Shown here piece after piece: positions 1 through 12,954 of a DNA stretch of 64,000 nucleotides. Each line of letters opens with the position of its first letter. Within the stretch, counting starts at the first letter, position 1. Position numbers and translations under genes: made by a program. Where the stretch lies: assembly GCA_963932465.1 (NCBI GenBank), contig OZ010790.1, positions 97,184,363-97,248,362 of the forward strand, read 5' to 3'. The stretch comes from Maratus speciosus (Eukaryota > Arthropoda > Arachnida > Araneae > Salticidae). Below the pieces are notes generated by a model. The model was not told the DNA's origin. It ran no database searches and was given only the letters and a program-made list of their open reading frames with translations.

Positions 1-331
1 ATCTTTTAACCACTGCACACGACTAAATTTTAAAAGTAATTTTTATTTTATTTAATCGCTACAATGCTGTGATTAAGAAAGGTAAAAATTTTTGTTAAAT
101 ATTATTTGTGCTCAAATTCAAGTATTTTTTTCATTTTTTAAGGTCTAGTATACCAACAGAAAGCATTGTTCCAGAACCTTAGTTCCACCGATTGGTTGAA
201 AAAAAATCACCTGACGGTACAGCGTCTTTACACAACAAATAAAAATCACGAAAAAAATCAACACAATCGATTGTTTCTTAGCACCATACGAAGACCTACA
301 AATAGTAGAATCAACAATCAATTAGGGGAGA
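1..331. other. AT-rich intergenic or intronic sequence, nothing recognised
   Basis: No coding signal, RNA gene or clear repeat end is seen. It lies downstream of the last visible exon of the minus-strand gene, so it is probably intron or 3' flank of that gene. Confidence 0.4.
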
Positions 332-1858
332 CAGGGGGGAATGGCGACACCTTAAGGGAATTTAATGTTTTTCACTCACAAAAAAAGGTTTATTTTTTAA
401 TAGTAAAAATTCAAAAGCTGAATCTGATCTTTTGTATCTGTATAAATTTAACCGTAATCATAACTGTAATGTAAGCACACATGAAAAAAAAATTCTTTCA
501 ACCTCTGTACAGTGGCGGATTTACCCAGGATACTGGGGTAATTCCGCCACTGTATCGGGGTAATGACGCCACTCTTTAATAACCTAGTAAAACATAAAAT
601 GGATACTAGAAAACACATAAAATACTGAAAATATTTAGAAAGCAATAATTTAGCAGAATAATGAATAATTACAATGTTTCTTAAGCTAGATTTATTAATG
701 TGCTAAGCTTACAATTTAACTCAAATTAGAAAAATCACCCTTTGCCATGGTGGCGGCATTACCCCGAGAGGACAATATAGCGAAAATCCCCCAGCAAAGC
801 CGAAAGAAGAACCGAACTTGTTCAGCAAATCGCATCAAAATGTCGGCGAATGCATGTAGATTACGGGTAATATTATCTTAAGTACCTAATGTTACAATAA
901 AAGGTGTTTAGCTCCAGGGCCGAAACTAGCCTTTTTTGCACCCGAGGCAAGCATGGATTTTGGCGCCCCCCCCTACCCCCCCTTCTTCCGCAAAGTATAT
1001 TTATTTACAAAAAGAATTTTATTAATTTTCTAATAGCCGACTTATTTTAAAATTTAAAATATGTAATCTTAAAATATGTAATACTGAACTACGTAAAATA
1101 CAATAGGGGGAGGTCACGGGGCTCATGACTCCCTCTGAACACCAACAAAAATATTCTAAAGATCATTTTTAAAATGAAATATACAGTTAGAGTCCCGATT
1201 ATCCGAGTCATGCTTAACTGAGTCCTGCTTAACCAAGTTTCCGCTTTCACCGAGTTATTTCCTTCTGATGGACTGATGGCTTCTATTATTATGAAACAGC
1301 CATTATAAATGAAGTGTTAGGTGAAGATGAAAGAGCAGTCGTAAAAAGTTAGAACTCTGATTTTCTGGTTAGAATGGGAAGAAAAAAAAAGAAAAAAAAT
1401 ATGTATGGCTATTGTTTTCTTCCCATTCTGACTAGAAAATCAGAGTTCTAACTTTTTACTAACTTTTAACTTTTTCATCTTCTCGTAACACTTCACTTAT
1501 AATGGCTGTTTCATAATAATAGTAGCCATCAGTCCATCAGAAGAAAATGATCCATTCCAAAGGTATAATCCTTTATTTGGCGCCCCTTCGTTCTGGCGCC
1601 CGGGGCACATGCCACTCTGCCCCCCCCCCCCTTAGTTTCGGCCCTTACTTATTTGAAGCTCCAAAATAAGAAGCAACTAGATGAAAACTAAATTTTTCAC
1701 TAGAACAAACGAACAACGTACAACAAAATCACTCTCATTCTAGGCACTGTTTCTATTGTTGGCCGTTAAAGTGCAGACGCATTCATTATCTCAAACTGCC
1801 GTTAGTTTTTAAGCAAGGCGGGGTGGCGGCATAACCCTGAGTGGCGCCATTCCCCCGG
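332..1858. mobile_element. Non-autonomous TIR element with GGGGGAATGGC ends
   Basis: The left end near 332 reads CAGGGGGGAATGGCGACACC. The right end near 1858, read in reverse, is CCGGGGGAATGGCGCCACT, so the two form imperfect terminal inverted repeats. A related phrase, GGGGTAATNCCGCCAC, recurs inside at about 536 and 556 (forward) and about 750 and 1822 (reverse). There is no transposase ORF. Exact ends and target duplication are unclear. A foldback element (916-1645) is nested in it. This is inferred to be a MITE-like element; an accidental pairing of two separate solo ends cannot be excluded. Confidence 0.45.
916..1645. mobile_element. Foldback element with AGGGCCGAAACTA termini
   Basis: The terminal inverted repeat AGGGCCGAAACTA is at 916, with its reverse complement ending at 1645. 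C-rich runs follow each end (about 960-985 and 1620-1630). The interior is a hairpin: the segment about 1250-1385 is repeated in reverse at about 1415-1550, around a purine-rich centre. No ORF is present. A second, rearranged copy is at 4609-5073. It is nested inside the GGGGGAATGGC element. Confidence 0.7.
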
Positions 1859-2632
1859 TCTTTTATATTACTTAATTTTAAAGTCGTACTCATTCTATTT
1901 TAGACTATTCATTTTTCATTCAATGTCTTTATGTATATCTATCCTTTTTTCAACCATTTGGAAAAATGGTTATTGTCCTCGTCAGGGTAGGAAATCAAAA
2001 GCATATCTGAAGCGTTTTATTGGTTTAATCCGCATTTTATTCGTGTTCTGATTGGTCTATACAGTAATCTGTATTTCCCTTTACTTTCAACAGAGATGGA
2101 TTACTTCTGTTGCCACTATGGCAAAAAAGAATTAAAAACTACAAAAAAAATTAATGACTCAGAAACAAATTGAGATACAGCTTTCAAACAAACTGCATTT
2201 AAAAGTACATTTATTTCTCTATACGACGGTGTAAAAAGTAATATTTTGGGATGTTTAGAAGTTTAAGAATGAAATTTCATTTAAAATTGGTCGTCAGATT
2301 TCTACGATGGAAAAGCCTTTTCCCGAAAAGCCAATGAAATGCTTGGATAATATGTTAGTTTCATCAGGTGGATAATACGTAAGTTTTAAGAACGGGTCGC
2401 AGGCGATTTTTGTTGCTTGCAATTTTTACATGTGGTGTAATAACTCTATTAATGTTTAATTCATGGCGTACGTAATGTAGGATCAACTCCGTGCGATTTT
2501 TTATGTCTTAAATTTTAGTCTTCGAAAAAATCATTTTCCAAATGGTCGTTGTAATTTGTTAAATTGCTTTTATTTATTTTTTTTTTTTTTTACTTTTTTT
2601 TATAGTTAAAGTAAGGGTTATGATTGACTTAC
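1859..2632. other. Probable intron sequence, no further exon found
   Basis: AT-rich sequence with a poly-T run near 2577-2592. I searched the minus strand for a terminal exon continuing the reading frame after the donor at 2632 and found none. The region starts with that donor (GTAAGT, read on the minus strand). Confidence 0.4.
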
Positions 2633-2753
2633 AACATAAGTGCTGCCTAGAGTGCTAGTCGGCCCCCATCTCACATGATCCGCCATAGTTTGTAGTCTGT
2701 ATCCGGCATGCTTTGCAGCCTCCGTCTTCTGATGAGCACGCTTCCATCGGCGA
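2633..2753 (-). CDS. Exon encoding the cytoplasmic tail of the SEA/EGF membrane protein
   Basis: On the minus strand the exon follows a pyrimidine-rich stretch ending in AG (2755-2754) and starts with one base that completes a codon begun in the transmembrane exon. It encodes about 40 residues rich in Arg, Lys and His (starting RRWKRAHQK), as expected just inside the membrane, and ends ..GPTSTLGSTYV. The reading is open to a strong donor GTAAGT at 2632. If that donor were not used, four more residues (VSQS) and a stop would follow at about 2618. I favour splicing, so the true C-terminus would lie outside the window. No signalling motif is certain. The phase match to the exon at 4411-4489 supports the call. 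Confidence 0.68.
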
Positions 2754-3299
2754 CTGTCGAGGAAAATAAATGCATAAACAAATGAGAGTATTTAAGAATA
2801 TATTTGTAAAATGTGAATGCATCTTGAAAAAAAACATTTAATTTCTAATTTTTTGATGCTCGAAAAAAAAGTATTTCAGTATCAGACAAATTAAATAAAT
2901 TAATATTTGGAAAAATTATGAAATCAAATATCGAATAAAGAATTTATTAAAAAATATTCATATGACTCCCATTTATATATTAATGAATAATATAACATTA
3001 ATAACTAATATGATGACATCACAAAACTTTCTTTTACATCATTCTTATATATTAATTCTAATATGTTAGTATAGTACCAATAATTATGAATATAAAGTAG
3101 AGTATGTGTTTTTTTATTAGTGTTATTTAATACAAAATAACAGTGAAATAATAAAAACACAGCACAACAGCGCCCCAGTTCAGTATTAAAATTTAAATTG
3201 AAATCAATATAGACCTTTTTAATCATTAGTTTCAAATATAAAATTTCGTGCAAGTCTAGGTTATAGAAAATGAGATATAACTATAATGCTCATCGCAAA

Positions 3300-4010
3300 A
3301 ATATCAGGCTAATATTCCATAATCAGGTGCCAGACAAAACTGGTGTCAAAAATATGAGATCCTAAGAACAATTGTGGTTGCAAGTGTATACAATTTACAA
3401 AAATGGAGTCAATTATATAGAAAGACACGGTCGGTAAATTGAATTAATTGTTTGTGGACCCGAATTAATTTTTCCCAAGTATGGTATAGCAGCGCCACCT
3501 GTTCAGCGACCCGAAATTGAATCGGCATTAATTTTCAGAAAAAGCAATTTTCATATAAAATTTCGTGCAATTCCATCCACTAGATATCACGGGTATTTTG
3601 CAAAACACATCATAGCGTCGCTACCAATTGTACGATATACACCAAAACCTAATCAGCATTAATTCATGTCGTGGTCTAACAGAATATGTAGTTTGACGAA
3701 ATTCCGTACATTAGTTTTTCAGATATAGCTATCATGAAAAACGTGAACAATCAGAAAAACTACCACTTCCATCGTAAAAAATACAACATAGTAGCACAGT
3801 TATAGAGCAATATATATATCAAAATATAATTAGCACAAATTTATGTCATGGTGTAATAGAATTTGGAGCTTTCTAAAATTCCCTCCATTAGATCTTGAGA
3901 TAAGCTATCGAGGAAATCGTAAAAAATGCAGCACCATATGTTGGACGATACATGCCAAAGCCTAATCAGTATCAATTCATGCCATTATCTAACAGAATAG
4001 GCACTCTTCA
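3300..4010. repeat. Degenerate tandem repeat, units about 130-170 bp
   Basis: Recurring words include AGCAGCGCCACCTG near 3488, TACACCAAAACCTAATCAGC near 3640, a decayed version near 3800 and another near 3955, each followed by ATTCATG-like text. These match, in reverse orientation, the 147-bp units at 27310-28290, so both belong to one dispersed tandem family. It is intronic and has no coding potential. Confidence 0.5.
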
Positions 4011-4410
4011 ATTAAATAAGGCAAAAATTACTATTCAAAAATACTGATAGAAAAAATTGAGGGTTGTAAATATTCTCTATACATCACGTATAAGTGAATC
4101 GCATTGCAAAGGGAATAATAAAATCTAAAATTTCCAACGCTATTCTGCATACGTGAAGCCCCTCGTTTTGCTGGTGGGGTGATTGCTATTGTTTTGCCCG
4201 TTTGTTTGTCCTTTTTTTGTTGTTGTTGTTTTTTGTTTTTAAGATAAAGGCAAAAGAAGTCTGAAGACCTCTCTTGTTAGCGTTACTATTACCATTACCA
4301 CATATACGCCTAAGCTAGGCTTCGATAAGTAGTTTTTTTCCTATAGATGGATTCAGCTATATAAGTTTAATTATACGAAAATGAAAACACTTAACAACAT
4401 ATAAACCTAC

Positions 4411-4489
4411 TTCCAGAGATAAAGACAAGCAGCAGTAACAGCAATAACTAGTATGGCAATCACCGATACCCCGACAGAAACACCAATAA
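4411..4489 (-). CDS. Exon encoding the transmembrane helix
   Basis: The minus-strand acceptor (TTTTCTTTTAG) precedes 4489. The first two bases complete a Val codon with the G left by the previous exon. The exon then encodes a run of about 25 hydrophobic residues (IGVSVGVSVIAILVIAVTAA, then CLYLW) with no charge, followed at once by the basic residues of the next exon. That is the topology of a type I single-pass protein. The donor is GTAGGT at 4410. A TAG lies in frame directly across the splice site, so splicing is needed to read on. Phases (1 in, 2 out) fit both neighbours. Confidence 0.8.
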
Positions 4490-4608
4490 CTAAAAGAAAA
4501 AGTAGAACAATATATATATCAGAACACAGAGGCAAAAATATTACCATTTATAAAAATAACCAAAATACAGTAAAATTCGATTATCCGTAATCATGGGATC
4601 GTCGCTCC

Positions 4609-5073
4609 AGGACCGAAACTAGCCTTTTATGCACCCGGGGCAAACATGAATTTTGTCCCTCTCCCCACCCCCACCCCCCCCCTCTTCCGCAAATTATATT
4701 TACAAAGACAATTTTACTAATTTTCTAATAGCCGACTTACTTTAAAATATGAAGTGGAAACTCGGTTAAGCGGTACTCAGATAATCGGGGCTCTACTGTA
4801 TATTTCATTTTAAAAATGATCTTTAGACTATTTTTATTGGTGTTCAGAGGGGGTTCATGACCCCCGTGACCTCCCCCTTGTATCCGCCATTGTAGATTTC
4901 GTAGTTACATATTACGTATTACATATTTTTAACCGAGTTATTTTCTTCTGATGGACTGATGGTTTCCATTATTATGAAACAGTCATTATAAATTAAGTGT
5001 TAGGTGAAGATAAAAGAGCAGCCGTAAAAAGTTAGAACTCTGATTTTCTAGTCAGAATAAGGGAAAAAATAGC
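4609..5073. mobile_element. Truncated, internally inverted copy of the AGGGCCGAAACTA foldback
   Basis: It starts AGGACCGAAACTAGCC like the element at 916 and shares its C-rich block and its hairpin arm (about 4920-5060). The segment about 4745-4905 is in reverse orientation relative to about 1085-1245 of the first copy. The second hairpin arm is missing; the copy stops at a poly-T run (5081-5098). It sits about 120 bp upstream of the transmembrane exon. Confidence 0.65.
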
Positions 5074-5098
5074 CATAATTTTTTTTTTTTTTTTTTTT

Positions 5099-7378
5099 CA
5101 AAAAAAATTATTAAACAAGCCCAAAAATGTTCCGCACCCCGTCGTGTTGATGTATTTTAATATTTATTTTTTAGGACTAGATTTAGATTAAGATTAGAAT
5201 AGAAAAATTATTTTATTATTAGAATTCCTTAGCTCTTAAACTAATACATTATAAACAGTAAAGACTATTATTACATTTAAAATGTAAAATAAAGACCGCA
5301 TTGCATTTAACACATTGTAAGCGGGAAATGTACTTTTATATTTTTTGCGGTCTGTCACCTGAGTGCAAATCACCTAAAATTACGTTTTTAGTAAACTTGT
5401 GCTGGAGAGCAGGTATGGTATAAATACGGCTCATTGTAAGCGCATAAGGAGGCCGACCAAATAAACACGAACATTTAAGTGTAAAATAAAAAAAGTGTCA
5501 TTAAAAAAAAGAAGGAGTTTTCGATTTATTGCGCTTTTACTGAATGATTACATTCCCACAAAATTCACGAAAAAACGCCCGCTACACACGTAAATCCGCG
5601 ACGAAATATACCCGTATGCAATATGTTAAAATGTAAAATGTAAACATGCAATTTCATATTTTTTTTCCTATTTTTTTTTTTAATTTTTCAGCTTTCATTC
5701 AAAATAAAATAGTAAAAAATAGTAATAATAGTATCAAATAGTTATTTATAAAAATGCATATTACATTAGAATTGCAGTCACATTGAAAGTATCTTTCATT
5801 TTTCTTTGTTTATTGTTAATTCTAATTAATTTCTTTCTTTTAACTGGGTTCCACCTTCGGGCTAAGAGTCTATCTGCTGTCAAAGCTGGCAGACGAAAAG
5901 TGCTGGATCAAGCTCATGTCGCATCCGTTGGCCAAGCAGTCTCGGAATTTTCCACGATTTTCTTCAAACTATGCATAAGAACAGGTTCGATTTTTTTAGG
6001 AAGACCCCCGCTGAGATCCTTCTAGAAACATCTATCCTGTTCTTACCCACCACCCCCTCTTCTAATCTCCTCCTCGGCATATATATACCTTGTGCAGATA
6101 ATTGGACCTAACAAACATCAACCATTTTTCTTTGAAATGAACGAACAACTTCCCATGATATATTTACATTCTGATTTTCCAGTTTACAAACATCCCCCCA
6201 AAAACAACAAACAATGGTGAAATGATTTATAATCGTTTTCTGTTCATGTACTTCATGTACTTTCTGTTCTAGTGACTGACGGTGACGGATAATAGAAATT
6301 TACTGTAATACAATATACAGTAAAATTAACTTTAGTTTCATCACAATTCAAAGGTACACTTTCATGGATATTCTTAACATCAATAATACTAATAAATTAA
6401 TCAAGGTATAAAAAGGAATAAAAGAGATATTGTACCTGCGGATGGTTTGATAAAACTAGAACTCCTAATATTCAAAATAGCCTTAGATAAGTCATAGCAT
6501 AAAACATCAGGAAATTTTTGCATAAAACTTTCTTGAGTACGATTGCAGATTATAGATTTTTAAGTAATATTTTAAAGAATACTTTAGGTAAAGATTCCAA
6601 TTCATATCTAAATATGTGGAATTAAAAATTTATTTATGTATATATATATTTTTTATTAACTGCTTTTCTATTATATCCGTTAAATGTTTAGTATCAGTTT
6701 TTTTATTTTATTTATTAACCCTTTCAGGAGCAAGGCATTTCTGCTAGAAAAATGTTCAAATAATTAATTCATACCGCAATTTACGAACAAATTTATTTGA
6801 AAATAATTAAAAGGTTTTCTGAACGTATATTATAAGATCGAAATTGTACTAAAAAATTACTGGTGCCATTTCGCAGTTTGGAAATTAAAATTGACCGTTT
6901 GCAGACAACAAACGGTGCCCCTAATATTTTATGAATGCCTTCTTCTTCAATATAATTACATTTTCAAATTTAATCACCATTAACAAATAAAAATAATTTG
7001 AATTAACTATTTAGCAGCAGGTAAAATTAATACCTTTCTTAGAATTTTTTTTTTTTTCGAAAACCGCGCTCAATATACCTTATAGCTTATACCAATTCTT
7101 TCCATTTTTATAATTTTTTAAAATGTTAGCGAACATACGGAACATCCAGTATGTAAAGGCGAATTGTCTTCGCGGAACATTTTCTAATGATACATTTAAA
7201 AGGGTTTTGGGGCACGATAAATTCAGATGAGGAGGGAATTACTAATATGTTGATGTAAATTTTTGTAAGTAACCGAGAAAATTAAAATTTATATATAAAT
7301 TCATTAAAAAATGTTTGCTAAAATTTTCAAAGCTGAAATCACTGACAGAAAAATTACGTAATCCATTCCTTATACAAT
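5099..7378. other. Intron sequence, mostly featureless
   Basis: AT-rich. A short stretch of higher GC content (about 5845-5965) lies in an open frame on the plus strand but has no recognisable domain. A lone TTAACCCTTTCAGG near 6717 resembles a piggyBac-type end without a clear partner. Nothing else is recognised. Confidence 0.35.
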
Positions 7379-7608
7379 AAAACCTCTGAAAACGGAATCG
7401 CTAGGGAACCGGAAAACAATTCCGTTGTACTCCGATTGAAAGAATACCATACAAATCTCTCTTCGAAGACGGAAACTGCTTTTACTGTTTAAACTGCTTT
7501 TAGACAGGTTTCTGTCTTCGAAGCTAGACTTGTGAAGTATCCTTCAATCGGAACAACATTCATTTCCGTTTAAGGCAGGAATTCGTTGTAGTTAGGTTCC
7601 GTTTACAA
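7379..7608. mobile_element. Small inverted-repeat element, pogo-like ends
   Basis: Left arm: CCTCTGAAAACGGAA, then CTCCGATTGAA and CTTCGAAGACGGAAAC. The right arm reads the same words in reverse order and complement (near 7500-7607), giving a hairpin about 230 bp long. The ends resemble pogo/Tigger-type Tc1-mariner MITEs. No ORF. It ends about 50 bp from the donor of the exon at 7661-7707. Confidence 0.5.
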
Positions 7609-7660
7609 CACAACAAAGTACAAGCAAAAAGTATACCATAAAGCTTTAAAACATAGTTAC

Positions 7661-7707
7661 CTTCGTTGTCCACTTGACACCTTGAACCACCATAATTTCC
7701 TCGGCAT
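7661..7707 (-). CDS. Exon completing the second EGF-like module
   Basis: This 47-bp exon has an acceptor ending TTTTTTAG and a donor GTAACT at 7660. Joined to the two bases AG from the exon at 28680-28746, it encodes CRGNYGGSRCQVDNE. It therefore supplies the last two of the six EGF cysteines (C5 and C6) plus a short stalk before the membrane helix. The glycine-rich loop between C5 and C6 is typical of EGF modules. Its phases (2 in, 1 out) match both neighbours. It is separated from its partner exon by a 21 kb intron full of transposons. Confidence 0.82.
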
Positions 7708-7787
7708 CTAAAAAATAATAATTTACTCATAAGAAAACTTTAAATGATATTTTGCAGGATTTCTCTTGCCAAGATAATGAGCATTAA

Positions 7788-8061
7788 CCCTTTGACTATG
7801 GACCGGGATATATACATCCCACTGACTGAGATCAGGGCCACCACTGGTGACTATTTTTATATTCTGTTTCTACAACTATTTGCAAAAAGAATTTTGTAGT
7901 ACATTATTCTTGAAATTGTCTTGGAAGTACCATAAGGTAAAAATATTTTTTTGGTTTTGAAAAAGTGGTACAGATAGAACTTTTAAAAATATAATCGCCA
8001 TTGGTAAGTCCTGCTGCTATCGGTCACTAGGATGTATGTGTCCCGATCCATAGTCAAAGAG
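7788..8061. mobile_element. piggyBac-like MITE
   Basis: It is flanked by TTAA on both sides (7784-7787 and 8062-8065). The termini are CCCTTTGACTATGGACCGGG and, reversed, CTCTTTGACTATGGATCGGG, with the match continuing for about 30 bp. It is 274 bp long with no ORF. A TTAA target and CCC-type ends are characteristic of the piggyBac superfamily. Confidence 0.8.
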
Positions 8062-8267
8062 TTAATTAGGAAGACGGAACATCAGTCGTCCGAAGATAAT
8101 ACGATTAGACATTTCAAAAATAAAATAAAATAATATTTAATTTATGAGCATAAAATTACATAATTTTGCTGGTAAATGAAAACAAAGCAAAACTATAAAA
8201 AAATAAGAAATAAAAATAATTTAGGGGGTTTTCTCTATTTCTAACTAAGCTTATAAGGCTTATATAC

Positions 8268-9908
8268 TGCTGGACAGATAATTACACTTGTTTATTTCCT
8301 ATTTAATTTACATCCAAAATTGTTAATTGGTCCAAATCATCCAAGCAACCTCATAGTAAATTGGTATATAATTTTATATACCTTAGATAAATTCAAATAA
8401 CATAAGTGATCGTAATTACGTAATTCTAGTAGAAGAGCATCGCGAATAATTAATAAAATTAAATTATAATCCGCGTAAAACTGTAATTATTAAATTTAAT
8501 TAATTACGAATAAAATTAAGAGTTTGCGTTGTGAATTATTTAGACGAACTCTTCCACTTATGAATTAAACTAAAATTTAAGCTGTAAAAATAAGTTGACA
8601 CACCTTAAACATTTATCAATTAAATAATTACAGAAACTTTTTAAAACTTGATTAAATGTTTTATTTACATTGAACACAACTATATACATATTCACATTAT
8701 ATTAATTCAAAAAAAAGAAAGCAACACTTTTGTTTGCCGCTCATTATTACATGTATATTTAATCTTTTTTTAAAAAAAAAACAATGTTTTCATTCACTCT
8801 TATTATATATTTTCTTCTTGCAAAGAAAAAAAAAAAAAAAAAAAAAATTATCTTTCATTTTTTTAAAATACCTTAATTATATTTAATTATTGGCTTTGTT
8901 GGATCTCAGATTGCTCTCTACCACAAAACATCACAAAAGGACATTTACAATTTCTCATACAATTTAAAGTGGCAAAAGAAAAAGACCAAGGCAATACCCC
9001 GAATCACACACGGATGGCGGCCCCTATTCATCAAATTCAGAGCTGTCGCGTTGCTAAGGATCATATCCAAATGTCATCCGGATTCAGCTTCCCATCAGAG
9101 CGGCGAAATCGGGATGGCAGGATGCACAGCTACGGACCGCAGTAGAACAATCCATTTTATTTCAACATCAGGAAGACATCCTCAATTAGGCTTGCTTAGG
9201 CTCACTCCGATATGTCCATCTCGCCTGGGCATTACTAGGGCTCTCTGGATTCACTGCATGGGCTTTCAGGATAGCTCCTGCGTCTTCTACATCTTTTTTT
9301 AGACTCTCTTTTTCAAACATTTTTCTTCTGGCACACCAACTCTTGCAGTGGGTGGAACTATTTGTCTAGTCCTCCCTTATTGGATATGAGAAGATGTTGT
9401 ATTATCCTTAGATAGACCTATTAGCTAACAGTCTGCAAATGGCCCCTTACATATACTTTAATATTATTATATGCCTTAAATTTTGGGTGGTCTGAAAAGC
9501 CACAAATTTATTCCAACACTTTTATTAAGGCCATAAATTTATTCCAACATTTTTATTATTTTACGATTTCTAATTATACACCACTTTCCACTGGCTTGTC
9601 ATAAAACGACACCATGGCGTCTGGCTATTGTTGTTATCTGAGATCCGAACTATATTCAACATTATACATTCATTTTACAATACAACAATTTTTTTAAATA
9701 TATATATTTAATATTTAAAATCAACTTAATAATTTTTGTATGAACTTACACTCCTATTTTACTTAAATATATAAACATTATAATTTTACACTCATAATTA
9801 TATTTTATAAAAAAATATTTATACAAACAGAAATAACAAATTACGCAATTTTACTTTGATTTAACCAACATGGTGCGGGAACATATTATTGTTATATGTT
9901 GCCCAGCA
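8268..9908 (-). repeat. 3' LTR of the retrotransposon
   Basis: 1,641 bp, nearly identical to 15980-17634. In minus-strand sense it begins TGCTGGGCAACATATAAC and ends ATCTGTCCAGCA. The plus-strand open frame at 9051-9302 is repeated exactly in the other LTR because the LTRs are duplicates, and it shows no known domain. Confidence 0.9.
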
Positions 9909-11374
9909 TCTCTCCAGGTAGTCAGAAAAAAAAAATAAAAACTGATTGCTGGTTTTTTTTTTTTTTTTTTTTTTTTGTAAAGCATAAAAGAATGTACGTG
10001 TCCATATGACTGTGTATCTACACAGTTTTGAGCCAAGTCTGTAATGTTCAATTATCAATGGTTCTGGTATATTTTATAAGAAGTTCTTCTATTTTTCATA
10101 ACAGAAAGTTCAACACATGATAGCATAGTTGTCTGCTGACATTCACATTTATAGAAGACATCTGTACTGAAAATCTGACATCTTCCTCGAAACCTTTTTT
10201 CTTTACCACACACATGTTTAATAATTTTGTAACTTTACAGTTTAAGTGCCCAAAAATACATTCAAAGCTATAATTTTGTATGAAACTAATATGCCGAAAT
10301 AAACCTAAATACAGGAAAAATAATGGCATACACATTTGACATATCATTTCTTCACTTATAATCTTATGACACAGTGTTTCATTTAAAACACATTTTATAT
10401 TGAATAAAAGTAAATACAATGCTTGTAGTATGACATGTTATATTTTCACATAATTAATCTGATGTATTCAAATCATACTCAGAAAAATATTGTATACAAA
10501 CTGGTTACCTTATTTTATTTATTTATTTGTTACTTCTAAATTGTATGATACGTCAAAATATACAAGCTATTTCATCTCCTTTAATATATCATTACGTAAT
10601 GCTCTCCATCTTCACCCGAGACGAAAATCAAAACAGGGTAGAAAAAAAAGAAGGAAAAGAGAAGAAAACCAGTTTTTGACCTTCCCCCATCCTCCTAAAA
10701 CGAGGGGTCGGTCAAGCTGCTAATCACTTTTTGCTGAGGTGATCTGGGCTGTGACAAAATTTTACGACTTCCAAAAGTATGTATTTAAAACCATTTCATG
10801 CTTGTAATTACCTTATTAATTAGTATAATTTCTTGATATACTTTCTTCTTAACTAACTGTGCATGCCTGTATATAATTTTTAACATAATCTATGTATAAA
10901 CAGTGTATGTATTTGTATCATATCTAATGTAAACCTTCTGCTTTTTTTATTATTTTGCAGGGGGAAATGGCGACTCTAGCATTTGAATTCTCCTGCCTCG
11001 TACTGCAACTGAAGCGAGCGTGCATTTATGCTGTCAGGTTCAGATCTAAACAAAATTGCCTTTCAGGATTTAAGAAAAAATGCATATAATTTTCTTTAAC
11101 TGATTACATTGTATATTTTTAGACCTTTCTAACAAACACAAATTTTGATACATGATATTGTTTACTATTAAAATGTAAACAACACGGAAATATGACTTCT
11201 ACAGCCTCTCAAAATGCAAAATATGCATTACGCTGACCTTAAAAATGCACCTTCATTTAATACTATTAAATTGTGTTGTCAGAAAATGCCATTGGCGAAG
11301 AAGAGAACAATTTTTTGTCTTTAATTATTATTTATTTAGCCAACAATTCTATCTTAAAAGATTGTTAAATTTTC

Positions 11375-11406
<32 letters not shown>

Positions 11407-11715
11407 GAATGAAATAAAAATTTATTTATTCAAAATTTTATTTATCATTAACATTCCGTATGTGAATTCTACTGTCTAAAATTTAATGATATGTTTAAAA
11501 ATAAAAGATAATAAATTATTATTATTAATCAAACATTAATAATTATTATTTAATTATTAAAAAAATGTTATTAATACACTTGTATAATTTTAAAAATACA
11601 AAAGCAAATGATAATTACTACGTAAAATCGTATGCAGCCATCTATGAGTACCCGGCCGGACCAAAGAACTTCTGCCAGCAGAAAAAATCTTTGTATACTC
11701 ACAAACAACCACATC

Positions 11716-11750
<35 letters not shown>

Positions 11751-12917
11751 GATCAAGTTTTTAAAATAATTACTGTACGTACTATAAAAAAATTAAGTAA
11801 ATAAATTTATTAAGCCATACTACATATTTTAATAAAAATAAGGCCAATATATATAAATATATTTATTTATTTATTTTGTTTCCTTATGTTAAATTGGTCA
11901 AATTATATAAAAAAAAAATTTATGAACTCACACACTCAAATTTATCAATACTATGTATATTTATATGTGTTTAATTTAGAATTGCATTTAATTTTAAGGG
12001 AAAGAAAAGAAAAAAAAGAATACTTAAATTCTAAAATAACATAAATTTATAAAATATTTTATTTAAAAAAAAAATCTAATTTCTAGCTGATTTCAGCAAG
12101 ATGTCATTTAATATTTATATTAAATAATTTTTCTAATACATTTTATTAATTATTAAATTCGCATATTTTTATATATACAATAAAAATATAATAGTCTTAC
12201 ATAAAATTTTACACTATAACAATGTTATTAATTAATTTAACTTGGATTTAAGCCTAATTTAATTCTAATTGAATACCGTTAATAAAAGTAAATTAGCTTA
12301 TCAAGTTAAATATAATATAAACTATGTTTGTCTAATGTTAATTTTGCTGAAAATTCCATAAATTTTAACTGTAAATGCTAATTGCTATACCTTTTGTTAT
12401 TTATTTTGAAAACAACACCAACTTATATTTTTATTTATTATTTTTTTTATTAAATCTAGGAACTATACACTGAGCTAGACACTCCATAAATGTGTAAAAC
12501 CTAAAAATCAAAAGTTTTACTAAATAAAACTCAAAATGCTGCTTTTTACAATATAATATTACTAATTTTATTGTTTCTGAGCATAACATCTAGTAATTAT
12601 ACCATACTTAATTTTTTCTTCGATTCCTTTTTCAGCCAAGAATCCTGAAGTTTATGACCAAATGATGACTATATACCTTGATTTACTGATGAATAAGTTT
12701 TCTACAAATATTTTGTTGGTGTTGGTGCATACCCAGCCGTAGGCCAAAATTGCACCGTATACAGAAAGCCTTTGGTGAGAAAATTTTAATTTTGCTTCAA
12801 TTAATTATTTGTGTATTTGTTTACTATAATTTTGTGTGCAATCATATTGAAATAACTTGCCTTGTCCATTGTCATATATATATATATGTTTTTTAAAAAC
12901 CAATGTGCTACACCAAA

Positions 12918-12954
<37 letters not shown>

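Noticed and set aside
5783..6025. 80-codon plus-strand frame beginning with a hydrophobic stretch like a signal peptide
   Set aside because: The hydrophobic part is AT-rich intron translated by chance; no family, no splice or promoter support.
9051..9302. 83-codon plus-strand frame, repeated exactly at 16777-17028
   Set aside because: It is duplicated only because it lies in both LTRs, runs antisense to the element and shows no domain.
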